From assembly GCF_036108815.1 (NCBI RefSeq), contig NZ_CP107985.1, positions 1,054,001 to 1,118,000 of the forward strand: DNA of 64,000 nucleotides, given 5' to 3'. The stretch is from Streptomyces sp. NBC_00353. Its GTDB lineage: Bacteria > Actinomycetota > Actinomycetes > Streptomycetales > Streptomycetaceae. Shown one piece after another: positions 49,228 to 58,252 of this stretch. Position 1 is the stretch's first letter; each line of letters starts with the position of its first letter. The notes below the pieces were generated by a model. That model had not been told where the DNA came from, searched no databases, and saw only the letters and a list, made by a program, of their open reading frames with translations. Both the position numbers and the translations under genes were made by a program.

Positions 49228-49483
49228 GGGAGGTCTCTTCGATCACGATCGACACCGGATGAGGCGCGGGGCGGTTGCGGTGCCGAGTGGACGTATCGGC
49301 GCTTGTCACACCGAGTGGCCTCGGCTCCTGGTCAGCTGGTCGACCATGCCCGGCCGGCTATCGGACAGCCGAGCGCTCCTGAGGGCTGCAGGGCGGACGC
49401 GCCTGCACCGACCGCGACCACGGCGAAGATCGGACGAGCAGGCGCGGAAACCATGGAGGCCCCGCTTTCGTGCGGGGCGCGAA
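49228..49483. other. intergenic stretch before the aldehyde dehydrogenase terminator
   Basis: No gene recognised. Confidence 0.35.
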
Positions 49484-49533
49484 CGCCGAGCCGGGAAAGG
49501 GCGGAACGGGCCGGCTCTTTGCCCGGCTCGGCG
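49484..49533. terminator. rho-independent-type hairpin after the aldehyde dehydrogenase pair
   Basis: CGCCGAGCCGGG (49484-49495) and CCCGGCTCGGCG (49522-49533) are perfect 12-bp arms, extended inward by AAAG/CTTT. It is 11 bp past the stop of the minus-strand aldehyde dehydrogenase gene and ends that unit. Confidence 0.7.
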
Positions 49534-49544
49534 CCTCCGCCTCC

Positions 49545-50993
49545 TCAGCGGACGCGGGTGATGGTCTTGTGCTCGACGTATCCGGTCAGGCCGACCTTGC
49601 CGTACTCGCGGCCGATGCCGCTGGCCTTGTAGCCGCCGAACGGTCCGTCAAAGCTCATCGGGGAACCGTTGATGGTGAGGGTGCCGGTACGCACTCGCCG
49701 AGCGATCTCCAGCGCTCGGTCGGGGTCGGCGGACCACACGCCGCCGGACAGGCCGTACTCGGAGTCGTTGGCTATCCGGACCGCGTCGTCCTCGTCGTCG
49801 TAGGCGATGACGGCGAGCACCGGGCCGAAGATCTCCTCCTGGGCTATGCGCATCCTGTTGTCGACGTCGGCGAACAGGGTCGGGGTGACGTAGTTGCCGC
49901 TTTCAAGCCCCGCGGGGATCTGCGTGCCGCCGGTGACCAGTCGGGCGCCCTCCTCGATGCCCACCTGGATGTAGGAGATCACCCGCTCCTGCTGATCCGG
50001 GCGGATCATGGGGCCGACGAAGGTGTCGGGGTCGGCCGGGTTGCCGACCTTCAGCGACTCCACGAGTTCCTTGAGCGCGGCGACGACCTCCTCGTAGCGG
50101 CTGCGCGGCGCGAGGATGCGTGTCTGGAGGATGCACGCCTCGCCGTTGTTGCCCAGCGAGCCGAACTTCAGCCCCTGGACGACCTTGCCGAGGTCGGCGT
50201 CCTCCAGGATGATCGCGGCGGACTTGCCGCCGAGTTCGAGACTGACCCGCTTCAGCTGCTCGCCGGCGATCGAGGCGATCCGGCGGCCGGCCCGGGTGGA
50301 ACCGGTGAACGCGATCTTGTCCACATCACGGTGCGACACCAGGTACTCACTGGTCTCGCGGTCGGCGGGCAGGATGCTGAGCACCCCTTCGGGAAGGCCG
50401 GCCTCGGCAAACAGCTCGGCAAGCATCATCATGCTCAGCGAGTTCTCCGGCGAGGTCTTCAGTACGACGGTGTTGCCGGCCAGCAGCGCCGGGGTCAGTT
50501 TCGCCATCGCCGCCGAGAAGGGCGAGTTCCACGGGATCACCGCGGCGACCACGCCGATCGCCTCGCGGCGCACGATGGTGTCGTACGGAGCTGCAGGGTC
50601 GGAAGGATCGACGATCTCCTCCCAGCCGAACTCCTCGGCGGCCTTGAGATAGGAGTTGATCTGCCGGGTCAGGAACGGCTGGCCCATCTTGGTGAACCAG
50701 CCGGCCGAGCCGTTCTCCGCGGAGATCATCGCGGCGATCTCGTCAGCTCGCGCCTCACGCAGCGCGTTGAGACGACGGATGATCTCCTGCCGCTCCTTGG
50801 GATCCGTCCGCGGCCACGGTCCGTTGTCGAACGCCGCACGGGCCGCGGCCACGGCCCGGTCGATGTCCTGCGGAGCGGCCTGTGCGACACGGCCCAGAAC
50901 GGACTGGTCGTGCGGAGAAAGGATCTCCAGCAGGTCAGTGGAACTGGGGGCGGTCCAGGCGCCGCCGATGTAGAGCTTGTCGTACACGATCAT
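49545..50993 (-). CDS. aldehyde dehydrogenase (first of a tandem pair)
   Basis: A 482-aa NAD(P)-dependent ALDH. Motifs: PWNSPFSAAMAKLTPALLAGNTVVLK, the GSTRAGRRI turn, the general base Glu in SLELGGKS, the nucleophile Cys in NNGEACILQTR, and EIFGPVL. It oxidises an aldehyde to the acid. The start is the ATG at 50993 (MIVYDKLYIGG), preceded by a GAAAGAAGAGAGCG-type leader. It shares the block DKLxIGGxWTAP...SPHDQSxxGRV with the second copy 200 bp upstream, so the two arose by duplication. Substrate unknown. Confidence 0.92.
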   Translation of the reverse strand: MIVYDKLYIGGAWTAPSSTDLLEILSPHDQSVLGRVAQAAPQDIDRAVAAARAAFDNGPWPRTDPKERQEIIRRLNALREARADEIAAMISAENGSAGWFTKMGQPFLTRQINSYLKAAEEFGWEEIVDPSDPAAPYDTIVRREAIGVVAAVIPWNSPFSAAMAKLTPALLAGNTVVLKTSPENSLSMMMLAELFAEAGLPEGVLSILPADRETSEYLVSHRDVDKIAFTGSTRAGRRIASIAGEQLKRVSLELGGKSAAIILEDADLGKVVQGLKFGSLGNNGEACILQTRILAPRSRYEEVVAALKELVESLKVGNPADPDTFVGPMIRPDQQERVISYIQVGIEEGARLVTGGTQIPAGLESGNYVTPTLFADVDNRMRIAQEEIFGPVLAVIAYDDEDDAVRIANDSEYGLSGGVWSADPDRALEIARRVRTGTLTINGSPMSFDGPFGGYKASGIGREYGKVGLTGYVEHKTITRVR

Positions 50994-51205
50994 CTTGGTT
51001 CGCTCTCTTCTTTCCGATTCGCGTGGCGCCGCACAGAGGGACGGCGCCTCGCAAGCGATGTTGTTCACAGGTGGAGCCGTGGACCCGAAACGAGGTGGTT
51101 CGGGGCCGGCCCGTGCGACGAAGTGGCCAGGGCCGGTTCCTCTTCGGGCCATTCCGGTGAGCGGGTCACATCCGGCCGGTTGCCCGGCTGTTCCGCTCGG
51201 CCGTG

Positions 51206-52630
51206 TCAGCTGCTGATCGTCTTGAACTCGACGTACTGGCCCAGTCCGACGAGCCCGAATTCACGGCCGATACCGCTGGCCTTGTAGCCGCCGAACGGCC
51301 CGTCGAACGCCGCGTGGGCGCCGTTGACGGAGAACGTTCCGGTGCGGATACGGCGGGCGACCTCCATTCCGTTCTCGGTGTCGGCGCTCCACACGCCGCC
51401 GCCGAGGCCGTACGGGGAGTCGTTGGCGATCCGCACGGCGTCCTCCTCGTCCTCGAACGGGATGACGACGAGAACGGGGCCGAAGATCTCCTCCTGGGCG
51501 ATGCGCATGCTGTTGTCGACATCGGCGAACAGCGTGGGGCGCACGTAGAAGCCACCCTCCAGCCCCTGGGGCACGTCGGATCCGCCTACGACGAGACGCG
51601 CACCCTCCTTGATCCCCAGGTCGATGTAGTTCCGCACGCGCTGCTGCTGGTCGGCGCGGACCATGGGACCGATGAAGGTGGCAGGGTCGGAGGGGTCCCC
51701 CACCGTGAGGCCCTCGATCATCGTTGCCAGCGCAGCAACGATCTCCTCGTAGCGGCTGCGGGGCGCGAGGATGCGGGTGTGGGCGACGCAGCTCTCGCCG
51801 TTGTTCGCCAGAGACGCAGTCTTCAGCCCCTCGGTCACGGCAGCGAGGTCGGCGTCCTCGAGGATGATCGCGGCGGACTTGCCGCCCAGCTCCAAGCTCA
51901 CCCGCTTGAGCTGCTCGCCCGCTATCGCCGCGATACGGCGGCCCGCCGTCGTTGAACCGGTGAAGGCGATCTTGTCCACGCTCGGGTGCGAGACCAGGTA
52001 CTCGCTGACCTCCCGGCCGGCGGGCAGGATGCTGAGGACGCCCTCCGGCAGACCGGCCTCGGCAAAGATGTCGCCGAGCACCAGGGCATCGAGCGCGGTC
52101 TCCGGCGCGGCCTTGAGGATGACGGTGCAGCCCGCGAGGAGGGCGGGGACGATCTTCGCCAGAGCCGACTGATGGGGTGCATTCCATGGGATGACCGCGG
52201 CGATCACCCCGACCGGCTCACGGCGGATCGTCGTGCCGGATTCCAGGCGCTCCTCCCAGCCGAAGGATTCCGAGGCCCGCAGGTAGGAGGCGGTCTGCTC
52301 GGCGATCCCACCGTTGTGCAGCAATCCGGTGAACCACAGCGGGGTGCCGTTCTCGGAGGTGACCAGGGCCGCGAGTTCCTGCCCGCGGGCCGTGTGCAGC
52401 TCGTTGAACCGAGCGAGGACGGCGCGCCGCTCGCTCGGCGTCGTCCGTGGCCAGGGCCCGTGGTCGAAGGCCTGCCGCGCGGCCTCGACCGCCCGGTCGA
52501 CGTCCGCCTCGGATGCGCCTGGGACCCGGCCCACCAGTGACTGATCGTGCGGGGAGCGCACCTCGATCGTCTCGGAGCCCGCGGGTGCGGTCCAGCGTCC
52601 GCCGATGAAGAGCTTGTCGTAAGAGGTCAT
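51206..52630 (-). CDS. aldehyde dehydrogenase (second of a tandem pair)
   Basis: A 474-aa ALDH paralogue of the gene at 49545-50993. Key residues: PWNAPHQSALAKIVPALLAGCTVILK, SLELGGKSAAIILED (Glu) and ANNGESCVAHTR (Cys). The ATG at 52630 (MTSYDKLFIGG) is only weakly served by a purine-rich site; the frame is open to 52681 without homology. It is divergent from a TetR gene and probably the first gene of a two-gene ALDH operon. The duplicate suggests a range of aldehydes, or a need for dosage. Confidence 0.92.
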   Translation of the reverse strand: MTSYDKLFIGGRWTAPAGSETIEVRSPHDQSLVGRVPGASEADVDRAVEAARQAFDHGPWPRTTPSERRAVLARFNELHTARGQELAALVTSENGTPLWFTGLLHNGGIAEQTASYLRASESFGWEERLESGTTIRREPVGVIAAVIPWNAPHQSALAKIVPALLAGCTVILKAAPETALDALVLGDIFAEAGLPEGVLSILPAGREVSEYLVSHPSVDKIAFTGSTTAGRRIAAIAGEQLKRVSLELGGKSAAIILEDADLAAVTEGLKTASLANNGESCVAHTRILAPRSRYEEIVAALATMIEGLTVGDPSDPATFIGPMVRADQQQRVRNYIDLGIKEGARLVVGGSDVPQGLEGGFYVRPTLFADVDNSMRIAQEEIFGPVLVVIPFEDEEDAVRIANDSPYGLGGGVWSADTENGMEVARRIRTGTFSVNGAHAAFDGPFGGYKASGIGREFGLVGLGQYVEFKTISS

Positions 52631-52780
52631 GGGGGGTGTGTCGCTTTCGTGAGACGGCAGGGCCACCGAATAAGAGACCAATGGCCCTCTACGTCATTCA
52701 AGGTAACAACCCACTGGACCTTTAACAAGAGGCCAACGGGTCTGCTACTTTGAACGCGAGCCATACCGAGGAGGACGGCC
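52631..52780. promoter_or_regulatory. divergent region between ALDH pair and TetR
   Basis: Contains AGAGACCAATGGCCCTCT (52671-52688) and AGAGGCCAACGGGTCTGC about 40 bp on, which form an imperfect inverted pair. These are candidate TetR half-operators; the spacing suits one dimer on each side. Confidence 0.45.
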
Positions 52781-53476
52781 GTGAGCCAGACCGAGAGCGC
52801 CGCATTTCAGCGGGCCCGGCGACCGGAGCAGATCGAGATTCGCAAGCAGACGATTCTCGACGCGGCCGAGGCCCTGCTCGGTGAGATGCCGATCGCAGAG
52901 ATCAGCCTGCGGGAACTCAGTCGCCGGGTCGGGCTGTCGAAGACGAACGTCGTGCGCTACTTCGAGACCCGCGAGGCGGTCTTCCTCGAACTCCTGCGCC
53001 GCTCCCAGCAGGAGTGGCTGGACACCGTCGAGCGCGACCTGCCGCCAGCCCAGTCTGCGCCGCATCGTGTCGTCTGCAGCGCGCTCGCAGCTTCCCTGGC
53101 GCAGCGGCCGCTGCTGTGCGAGCTGTGGAGCGCACTGGCCACGGTCCTGGAACGCAACGTCTCCCTCGAATCCGTCCGTGACTTCAAGCTGTCCAATCTG
53201 GAAGCGCAGGTACGCTTCGCCGGCCTGGTGAGTGACCGGATTCCCGAACTGGGAGATGACGCCGCCCGGGAACTGGCGGCCTTGTGCACCGTCGCTGTCG
53301 CAGGCCTATGGCCCTTCGCCAACCCCTCCCCCACTGTCCTGGCGGCGACCGAGGACCCACGCCTGGCCGGATCCCGCATCGACTTCGCCACCATGCTCGG
53401 CCGACACCTCGACCTACTGGTCACTGGGCTGCTCCACCGCCCCGCCACCTCGCCAAATCCTCCCTCCCGGCAATGA
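52781..53476 (+). CDS. TetR-family regulator divergent from the ALDH pair
   Basis: A 231-aa protein: EIRKQTILDAAEALLGEMPIAEISLRELSRRVGLSKTNVVRYFETREAVFLELLRRS (HTH), then a helical domain with LCTVAVAGLWPFANPSPTVLAATEDPRLAGSRIDFATMLGRHLDLLVTGLLH, a pattern of a common actinobacterial TetR subgroup. It starts with the GTG at 52781 behind GAGGAGGACGGCC. It likely represses itself and the aldehyde dehydrogenases and is relieved by an aldehyde or its precursor. Confidence 0.9.
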   Translation: MSQTESAAFQRARRPEQIEIRKQTILDAAEALLGEMPIAEISLRELSRRVGLSKTNVVRYFETREAVFLELLRRSQQEWLDTVERDLPPAQSAPHRVVCSALAASLAQRPLLCELWSALATVLERNVSLESVRDFKLSNLEAQVRFAGLVSDRIPELGDDAARELAALCTVAVAGLWPFANPSPTVLAATEDPRLAGSRIDFATMLGRHLDLLVTGLLHRPATSPNPPSRQ

Positions 53477-53620
53477 ACGCAGGCGGTTCTCCTCGGCGAT
53501 CCTGCTGCCCTGGTGCCGCGAGTCCGGGAAGATCAGCGAGGTGCCGGCGCTGCTCCAGCTGCACGGCCTGCCGAGCGGCGACTTCGTGCCCCCACCCGGA
53601 CGGTTGCGGGGGCTCAGGCA
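53477..53620 (+). pseudogene. IS256 (mutator-type) transposase fragment
   Basis: Directly after the TetR stop one frame reads RRRFSSAILLPWCRESGKISEVPALLQLHGLPSGDFVPPPGRL. The IS256-group transposases have RRFSSAILPPWxRKxPKxxEVLPLLYLHGLSSGDFVPAL at this place. Only about 45 residues survive, with changes of conserved residues (VLPLLYLH to VPALLQLH), so the element is long dead. Confidence 0.75.
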
Positions 53621-54203
53621 TCTGAGGCTGCTTCAGATCATCAGTTCCGGCTGGAGTGCCGGAACCGCGGAACGCAGACCTACGAGGGCCGCATGGACTA
53701 CTCCGCGGTCACCACCAGCGCGGTCCAGGACCTGCTCGGCCGCGAACCCGTCCTGCGCCCCGAATTCACGTGCTGACCAGGTCGGCGGCACGAGCCGGGT
53801 TCCGCGCCGTTTCACCGCCACTCCCCCGGATGTCGCCCCGCTTCCTCGGCTGCGGCAGCCGGCCGATGCCCTGGAGCAGGCCCTGGTCGCGGTCAGCGAT
53901 CTCGTGGGAGATCTGTCGGAGCCCTACGCGCCGCCGGGATGCCGGACAGGTCATCGAGGTGGTCACCGATGCCGAAGCGCCGCGGCACCAGGTGCCGAAC
54001 AACGCCCGCCATGAGCTGCCGTGGTGCTGCAAGGCCCAGGCCGTCGTGCCGGTGAGACACACGGATGGTTGTTGTCACACACACGCGCTGCGGCACCGGT
54101 TCGGACTCCTCGATAGCCTCCTTTGGGACCGGGTCGAACCAGGCGCGACACCGGCGAGGACCGCGTCGACACAAAGGTGGACAGGCGGATGTGGTTGCCT
54201 GAA
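53621..54203. other. degenerate stretch with a possible NmrA-like oxidoreductase tail
   Basis: At about 53690-53776 the plus strand reads MDYSAVTTSAVQDLLGREPVLRPEFTC, resembling the end of NmrA-type NAD(P)-binding oxidoreductases (VTGRxPRTFxEF). No complete gene follows up to the lipase operator. Confidence 0.4.
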
Positions 54204-54207
54204 GCAA

Positions 54208-54248
54208 TAGTTACCGTAGCGTAACTTACTGAGGAGTTACTTGCGGTA
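54208..54248. promoter_or_regulatory. imperfect inverted repeat before the lipase gene
   Basis: GTTACCGTAGCGTAACTTACT is followed by AGTTACTTGCGGTAA. The outer TTACCG/CGGTAA and inner GTAACT/AGTTAC arms pair. Likely operator of a TetR- or MarR-type regulator controlling the secreted lipase. Confidence 0.55.
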
Positions 54249-54303
54249 AATGCGCGCTGCTAGCTTGCGCTCACCTGCATCGGAGCAGAGCGAGGAGTGA
54301 GCT

Positions 54304-55710
54304 GTGAGCCGCAAGAGCACCCGTTCGCGTTCCACTTTCAGCACCATGCACCCGGTGGGTTCCCCCAACCCCCGGCAAAGGCCAGGAAGCATGCGAGTGT
54401 TGGCCATCCTGGTGGCCGCGGCGGCCTGTACGGGCACGTACGCCGTACCCGCCTCCGCCACCCAGGAGTCGGCGCCCGTGGTGTCCCGGGGAGTGACCAT
54501 CCCCGCCTTCTACAACCCGCCCGCCGAACTGCCCTCCGCAAACGGCGGGCTGATCCGCACCGAACCCCTGCCACTCGGTCTGAGTCTTCCGGGCCTGGAC
54601 GGCCGCCCGATGCCGGGCACGGCGACCCGAATCATGTACAAGTCCACCGACTCCAACGGGCGACCCGTCGCGGTGACCGGCTCGTACATCGAACCCTCTG
54701 CGGCGTGGAAGGGTGACGGGCCCAGGCCGCTGGTGGCGGTGGCCTCGGGCACCATGGGCCAGGGCGATCAGTGCGCACCCTCGCTGGCACTGCAGTACCC
54801 GCTCACCCTGAGCGGCGAGACGGTGTCGGTCGGCTACGAGGACTTGGCCATCTACCGCCTCCTCTCCACCGGTGCCGCGGTAGTCGTCACCGACTACGTC
54901 GGCCTCGGCGTCACCGACCGGCTCCACACCTACGTCAACCGCCTCGACCAGGGGCAGGCCCTGCTGGACGCAGCGCGCGCTGCGCGCGCCGTGCCAGGAG
55001 CGTCGATCACCCCCGATTCACGCGTCGCCCTGTACGGCTACAGCCAAGGCGGAGGGGCCAGCGCCGCGGCCGCCGAGCTGCAGCCCTCGTACGCGCCTGA
55101 GGTCAAACTGGCCGGTACCTACGCCGGCGCGCCACCCGCCGACCTGACCTCGGTCATGAAGGGCATCGACGGCAGCGCCCTGGCCGGCGCGCTGGCCTGG
55201 TCGATCAACGGCTTCGCCCAGGCCGACCCTGACCTGCGGAACATCGTCGAGGCCAACATCAACACCACTGGCAGGGCCGCGCTGAAGGACGCATCGACCA
55301 TGTGTGTCGGCGATGCAATCTTCGGCTACGGATTCACCAAGAGCACCAAATGGACCACCAGCGGCAAGTCCATCGGCGACATCATCGCAGCCGACTCCCG
55401 GGCGCAGGCCGCTCTCGACGAGCAGCGCATCGGCACACTCAAACCCGCCGGCCCGGTACGCCTGGCAACCGGCATTCAGGACGACATCGTTCCCCACAAG
55501 CAGGCCCGCCAACTGGCCGTGGACTGGTGCCGCAAGGGCGGCAACATCACCTACGAGGCCATTGCCCTGCCGAACCTCGGCGACAAGCTCCTCACCAACC
55601 ATCTCGTGCCTCTCATCACCGACCAGGGCGATGCGGTGTCCTGGCTGACCGACCGCCTCTCGGGCAAGGCAGCCACCTCCAACTGCTGGACGATGCCGCT
55701 GCAGCGCTGA
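54304..55710 (+). CDS. secretory lipase (LIP family)
   Basis: A 468-aa secreted protein. The N terminus is basic and then hydrophobic (RVLAILVAAAACTGTYAVPASA, cleavage near residue 52). The alpha/beta-hydrolase core has GYSQGG with nucleophile Ser248, typical of the LIP/secretory lipase family first seen in Candida and present in actinobacteria. Asp in IQDDIVPHKQ and His in LGDKLLTNHLVPL may complete the triad. It would cleave acylglycerols or other esters outside the cell. The GTG at 54304 follows GAGGAG; internal ATGs at 54346 and 54391 are other possible starts. Confidence 0.85.
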   Translation: MSRKSTRSRSTFSTMHPVGSPNPRQRPGSMRVLAILVAAAACTGTYAVPASATQESAPVVSRGVTIPAFYNPPAELPSANGGLIRTEPLPLGLSLPGLDGRPMPGTATRIMYKSTDSNGRPVAVTGSYIEPSAAWKGDGPRPLVAVASGTMGQGDQCAPSLALQYPLTLSGETVSVGYEDLAIYRLLSTGAAVVVTDYVGLGVTDRLHTYVNRLDQGQALLDAARAARAVPGASITPDSRVALYGYSQGGGASAAAAELQPSYAPEVKLAGTYAGAPPADLTSVMKGIDGSALAGALAWSINGFAQADPDLRNIVEANINTTGRAALKDASTMCVGDAIFGYGFTKSTKWTTSGKSIGDIIAADSRAQAALDEQRIGTLKPAGPVRLATGIQDDIVPHKQARQLAVDWCRKGGNITYEAIALPNLGDKLLTNHLVPLITDQGDAVSWLTDRLSGKAATSNCWTMPLQR

Positions 55711-56634
55711 CCCGGCTACCTGCGACCCACCGGATCGGTCCCTTGAGAGGAGTCCCCCAACCCGGTGCGGTGGATGCCCTCACGCCCGCACCGGCCGCGG
55801 GCGTGAGGGTGCGCATTGCTCGGAGTGGGTCTCCCCTTGCACCGCCACTGCCCGTGTGTCCGGTGTGCGGGTGGGCGCGGTCGGTGCGATCACGTCGAGG
55901 GTGATCGCAGGTGCCGGCCTGCTGGGTTGTACGTCTCTCCGAGGACACCGCCTTCAGCGGCACCGCGTCGCGCCAGGCCCGCGAGCGGGCCCTTCCGTCG
56001 GCACTTCCTGGTCTGCTCGACGCGGTCGTCCGTGGCGTCGAACCCCGTGTGCAGTTCGACGTAATTCAGGGCCCGCCGACCCGACCTGCCCTCGAACACG
56101 GCAACTGTGGCCCTGCTACGTCGGGACGTGACGTGATCCTGGGACCTGGAGATCAGGAGCTCTACTGGCGTACACGCACCGCAGCATTCGCGTCATCCGT
56201 GGGAAGGCACACCTGAACGACCTGCCACGGCGACCTAGCATTTGTTGTCGTGGCACACACCACGGAAGACGGCTTGGTGCGCGTGGCCCGATCTCGCACG
56301 CGATTTTCAGGATGCGATCACGTCATACGAGAGGGACGAGCGCCTGGACCGCAAGGACGTCGAGCGGACCGTGCAGAGCAGGGCTAATAGCTCAACCGGC
56401 GAGAAGCACTGAGCGCCCGAGTACATCCGAGGGATCAGTCCGGCCAAGGGGTCGGTTGACGAACGGGGTCGGTCCGTCGACGAACAGAGCTCGCCCGCGC
56501 CTTCCGACGCATCGCCGATACCCCTTTGTCCTGACACCCGTCCCACTGGCGACACTCGCCCCACTGGCCCACCACCCGAAACCCCCTCGTTGCCCCGCGC
56601 GCGGAGGGAAACAGGAAGAGAGAGGAGACCGCCC
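55711..56634. other. long intergenic stretch, possible broken gene
   Basis: No intact gene is seen. A coding-like run DLARDFQDAITSYERDERLDRKDVERTVQSRANSSTGEKH (about 56290-56412) has no ATG or GTG start in frame, and a GTG start (AHTTEDGLVRVARS) lies in another frame just upstream. This looks like a frameshifted small gene of unknown family. The remaining sequence shows no motif. Confidence 0.35.
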
Positions 56635-57390
56635 ATGACTGCCGTACGCGGAACATCGGTGGACATCCCCACCCAGGAGGGCGTCGCCGATGCCTACCTG
56701 ACCCACCCCGACGACAGCAGTCCCCACCCCGCGGTCCTGCTCTACATGGACGCCTTCGGGCTCCGCCCTCACCTGAAGAAAATGGCCGACCGTCTCGCCC
56801 GGGCCGGCTACACCGTCCTGGCCCCCAACGTCTTCTACCGCCATGGGCGGGCCCCGGTGGTCGAACTGCCCGACGTCATCGACCCGGTCCGCCGCCCGGA
56901 GATCTTCGAGCGTATCGGCCCGATCATGAACTCACTGACACCCGATCTGGCGATGCGCGACGCAGACGCCTATCTGCGCTGGCTGACCGCCTGCCCCCTG
57001 ACGACCGACGGGCCGGTCGGCATCACGGGCTACTGCATGGGCGCCCGCCTGGCCCTGCGCACCGCCGGCACCTACCCGGAGCGGGTCGCCGCCGTGGCCG
57101 GCTTCCACGGTGGCCGTCTGGCCACCGACTCACCCGACAGCCCGCACCTGCTCGCCGACCGGATCACCGCAGAGCTGTACTTCGGCCACGCCGACCAGGA
57201 CCCCTCGCTGCCTCCCGAGCAGATCAACCGCCTCGACGAGGCCCTCACCGCAGCAGGCGTACGCCACCACAGCGAGATCTATCCCGGGGCGCACCACGGT
57301 TTCACCCAGGCCGACACCGCCGCCTACGACAGCACTGCGGACGAGCGCCACTGGACCGCACTGTTGGCGCTCCTGGACCGCGCCCTCTGA
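56635..57390 (+). CDS. dienelactone hydrolase family protein
   Basis: A 251-aa DLH-type alpha/beta hydrolase. The nucleophile cysteine is in GYCMGARLALRTA, the acid is in FGHADQDPSLP, and the histidine is in GAHHGFTQAD. The N-terminal HPAVLLYMDAFGLRPHLKKMADRLARAGYTVLAPNVFYR is typical of the family. DLH enzymes open lactone rings in chloroaromatic breakdown; many members act on other esters. The ATG at 56635 follows AGAGGAGACC. No catechol-pathway genes are adjacent. Confidence 0.92.
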   Translation: MTAVRGTSVDIPTQEGVADAYLTHPDDSSPHPAVLLYMDAFGLRPHLKKMADRLARAGYTVLAPNVFYRHGRAPVVELPDVIDPVRRPEIFERIGPIMNSLTPDLAMRDADAYLRWLTACPLTTDGPVGITGYCMGARLALRTAGTYPERVAAVAGFHGGRLATDSPDSPHLLADRITAELYFGHADQDPSLPPEQINRLDEALTAAGVRHHSEIYPGAHHGFTQADTAAYDSTADERHWTALLALLDRAL

Positions 57391-57586
57391 CTACCACCGT
57401 CGCCCGCCCCTGCTCGGGCACCACGCCCTCCAGTGGGACCGTCTCCTCCAGGGCGAATGGCGCACCCTCCTTCAGGGGCTGCTCCCGGTAGAGCGCCTCG
57501 CCCGGTCGGCAAGCCGCGTGCCCTTGCCGGCATGCTGATCGCCATCGCCGTCCTCCTGGCCAGCCCTCAAGGACGCCACCGGGGCC

Positions 57587-58132
57587 TCAGAGGCCGCCAG
57601 GCCGGCAGGTCTGCGCGGGTACGGGGAGCGGCAGTTCGAACCACAAGGTCTTGCCGGTGGCGGTGCGGGAACTGCCCCAGGCTTCGGCGAGCAGGTCGAG
57701 GAGTTCCATGCCGCGCCCGCCCTCCGCGTCGGCGCAGACGGTGCGGCGTACCGGCCCGTCGGAGTTGGTGTCCTCGACCTCGCACCGCAGATGCGGGCCG
57801 CGGACCTGGAGATTGAGCCGCACGGGGCCGCGTGCGTGACACAGGGCGTTGGTGACCATTTCGCTGACCAGCAGCTCAACAGTGTCGGCCAGCTCGTTCA
57901 GTCTCCACTCGCCGACTTGTGCGACCACCAGTCGGCGGGCACGGCTGACGGAGATCAGCTCCGGCGCCAGAGGCCAGGACGCGTCCCGGGCGGTGGCCCG
58001 GGCGCGGGGAGCGCCCAGGGGCCGCAGGGGCTCCGTGACAAGCGACCACAGGGCCAGCTGGCGGGCGAACCACGAAGGCGGGGCGCCCTCGGAGACACCC
58101 GCCTTACCGAGAGCGGCGTCCTGGGCAGCCAT
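57587..58132 (-). CDS. RsbW/HATPase-type anti-sigma serine kinase-like protein
   Basis: A 181-aa protein with a GHKL/HATPase_c fold: N-box ELLVSEMVTNALCHA, G1 LRCEVEDTNSD and G2 GGRGMELLDLLAEAWG. In Streptomyces such stand-alone ATP-binding proteins act as anti-sigma factors or kinases of STAS partners. The start is taken at the ATG at 58132 behind GGGAAGGGACT; the frame extends to 58189. It is divergent from a TetR gene across an AT-rich gap with TAGCGATCGTTACATT, a likely operator. No STAS or sigma gene is nearby; a GAF-PP2C phosphatase lies at 24.5 kb. Confidence 0.85.
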   Translation of the reverse strand: MAAQDAALGKAGVSEGAPPSWFARQLALWSLVTEPLRPLGAPRARATARDASWPLAPELISVSRARRLVVAQVGEWRLNELADTVELLVSEMVTNALCHARGPVRLNLQVRGPHLRCEVEDTNSDGPVRRTVCADAEGGRGMELLDLLAEAWGSSRTATGKTLWFELPLPVPAQTCRPGGL

Positions 58133-58252
58133 GCCGATCAGTCCCTTCCCTGCACGCCCGGCGGTTTGCGTAGCGATCGTTACATTCAAATATACACGTA
58201 GCGGGTGTTACGGTAAAGCTCGGTATGAATCGGACAGGGGCGAGGAGGCTTC

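Noticed and set aside
49470..51287. 605-aa plus-strand open frame over the aldehyde dehydrogenase
   Set aside because: Shadow of the minus-strand ALDH gene with catalytic Cys and Glu.
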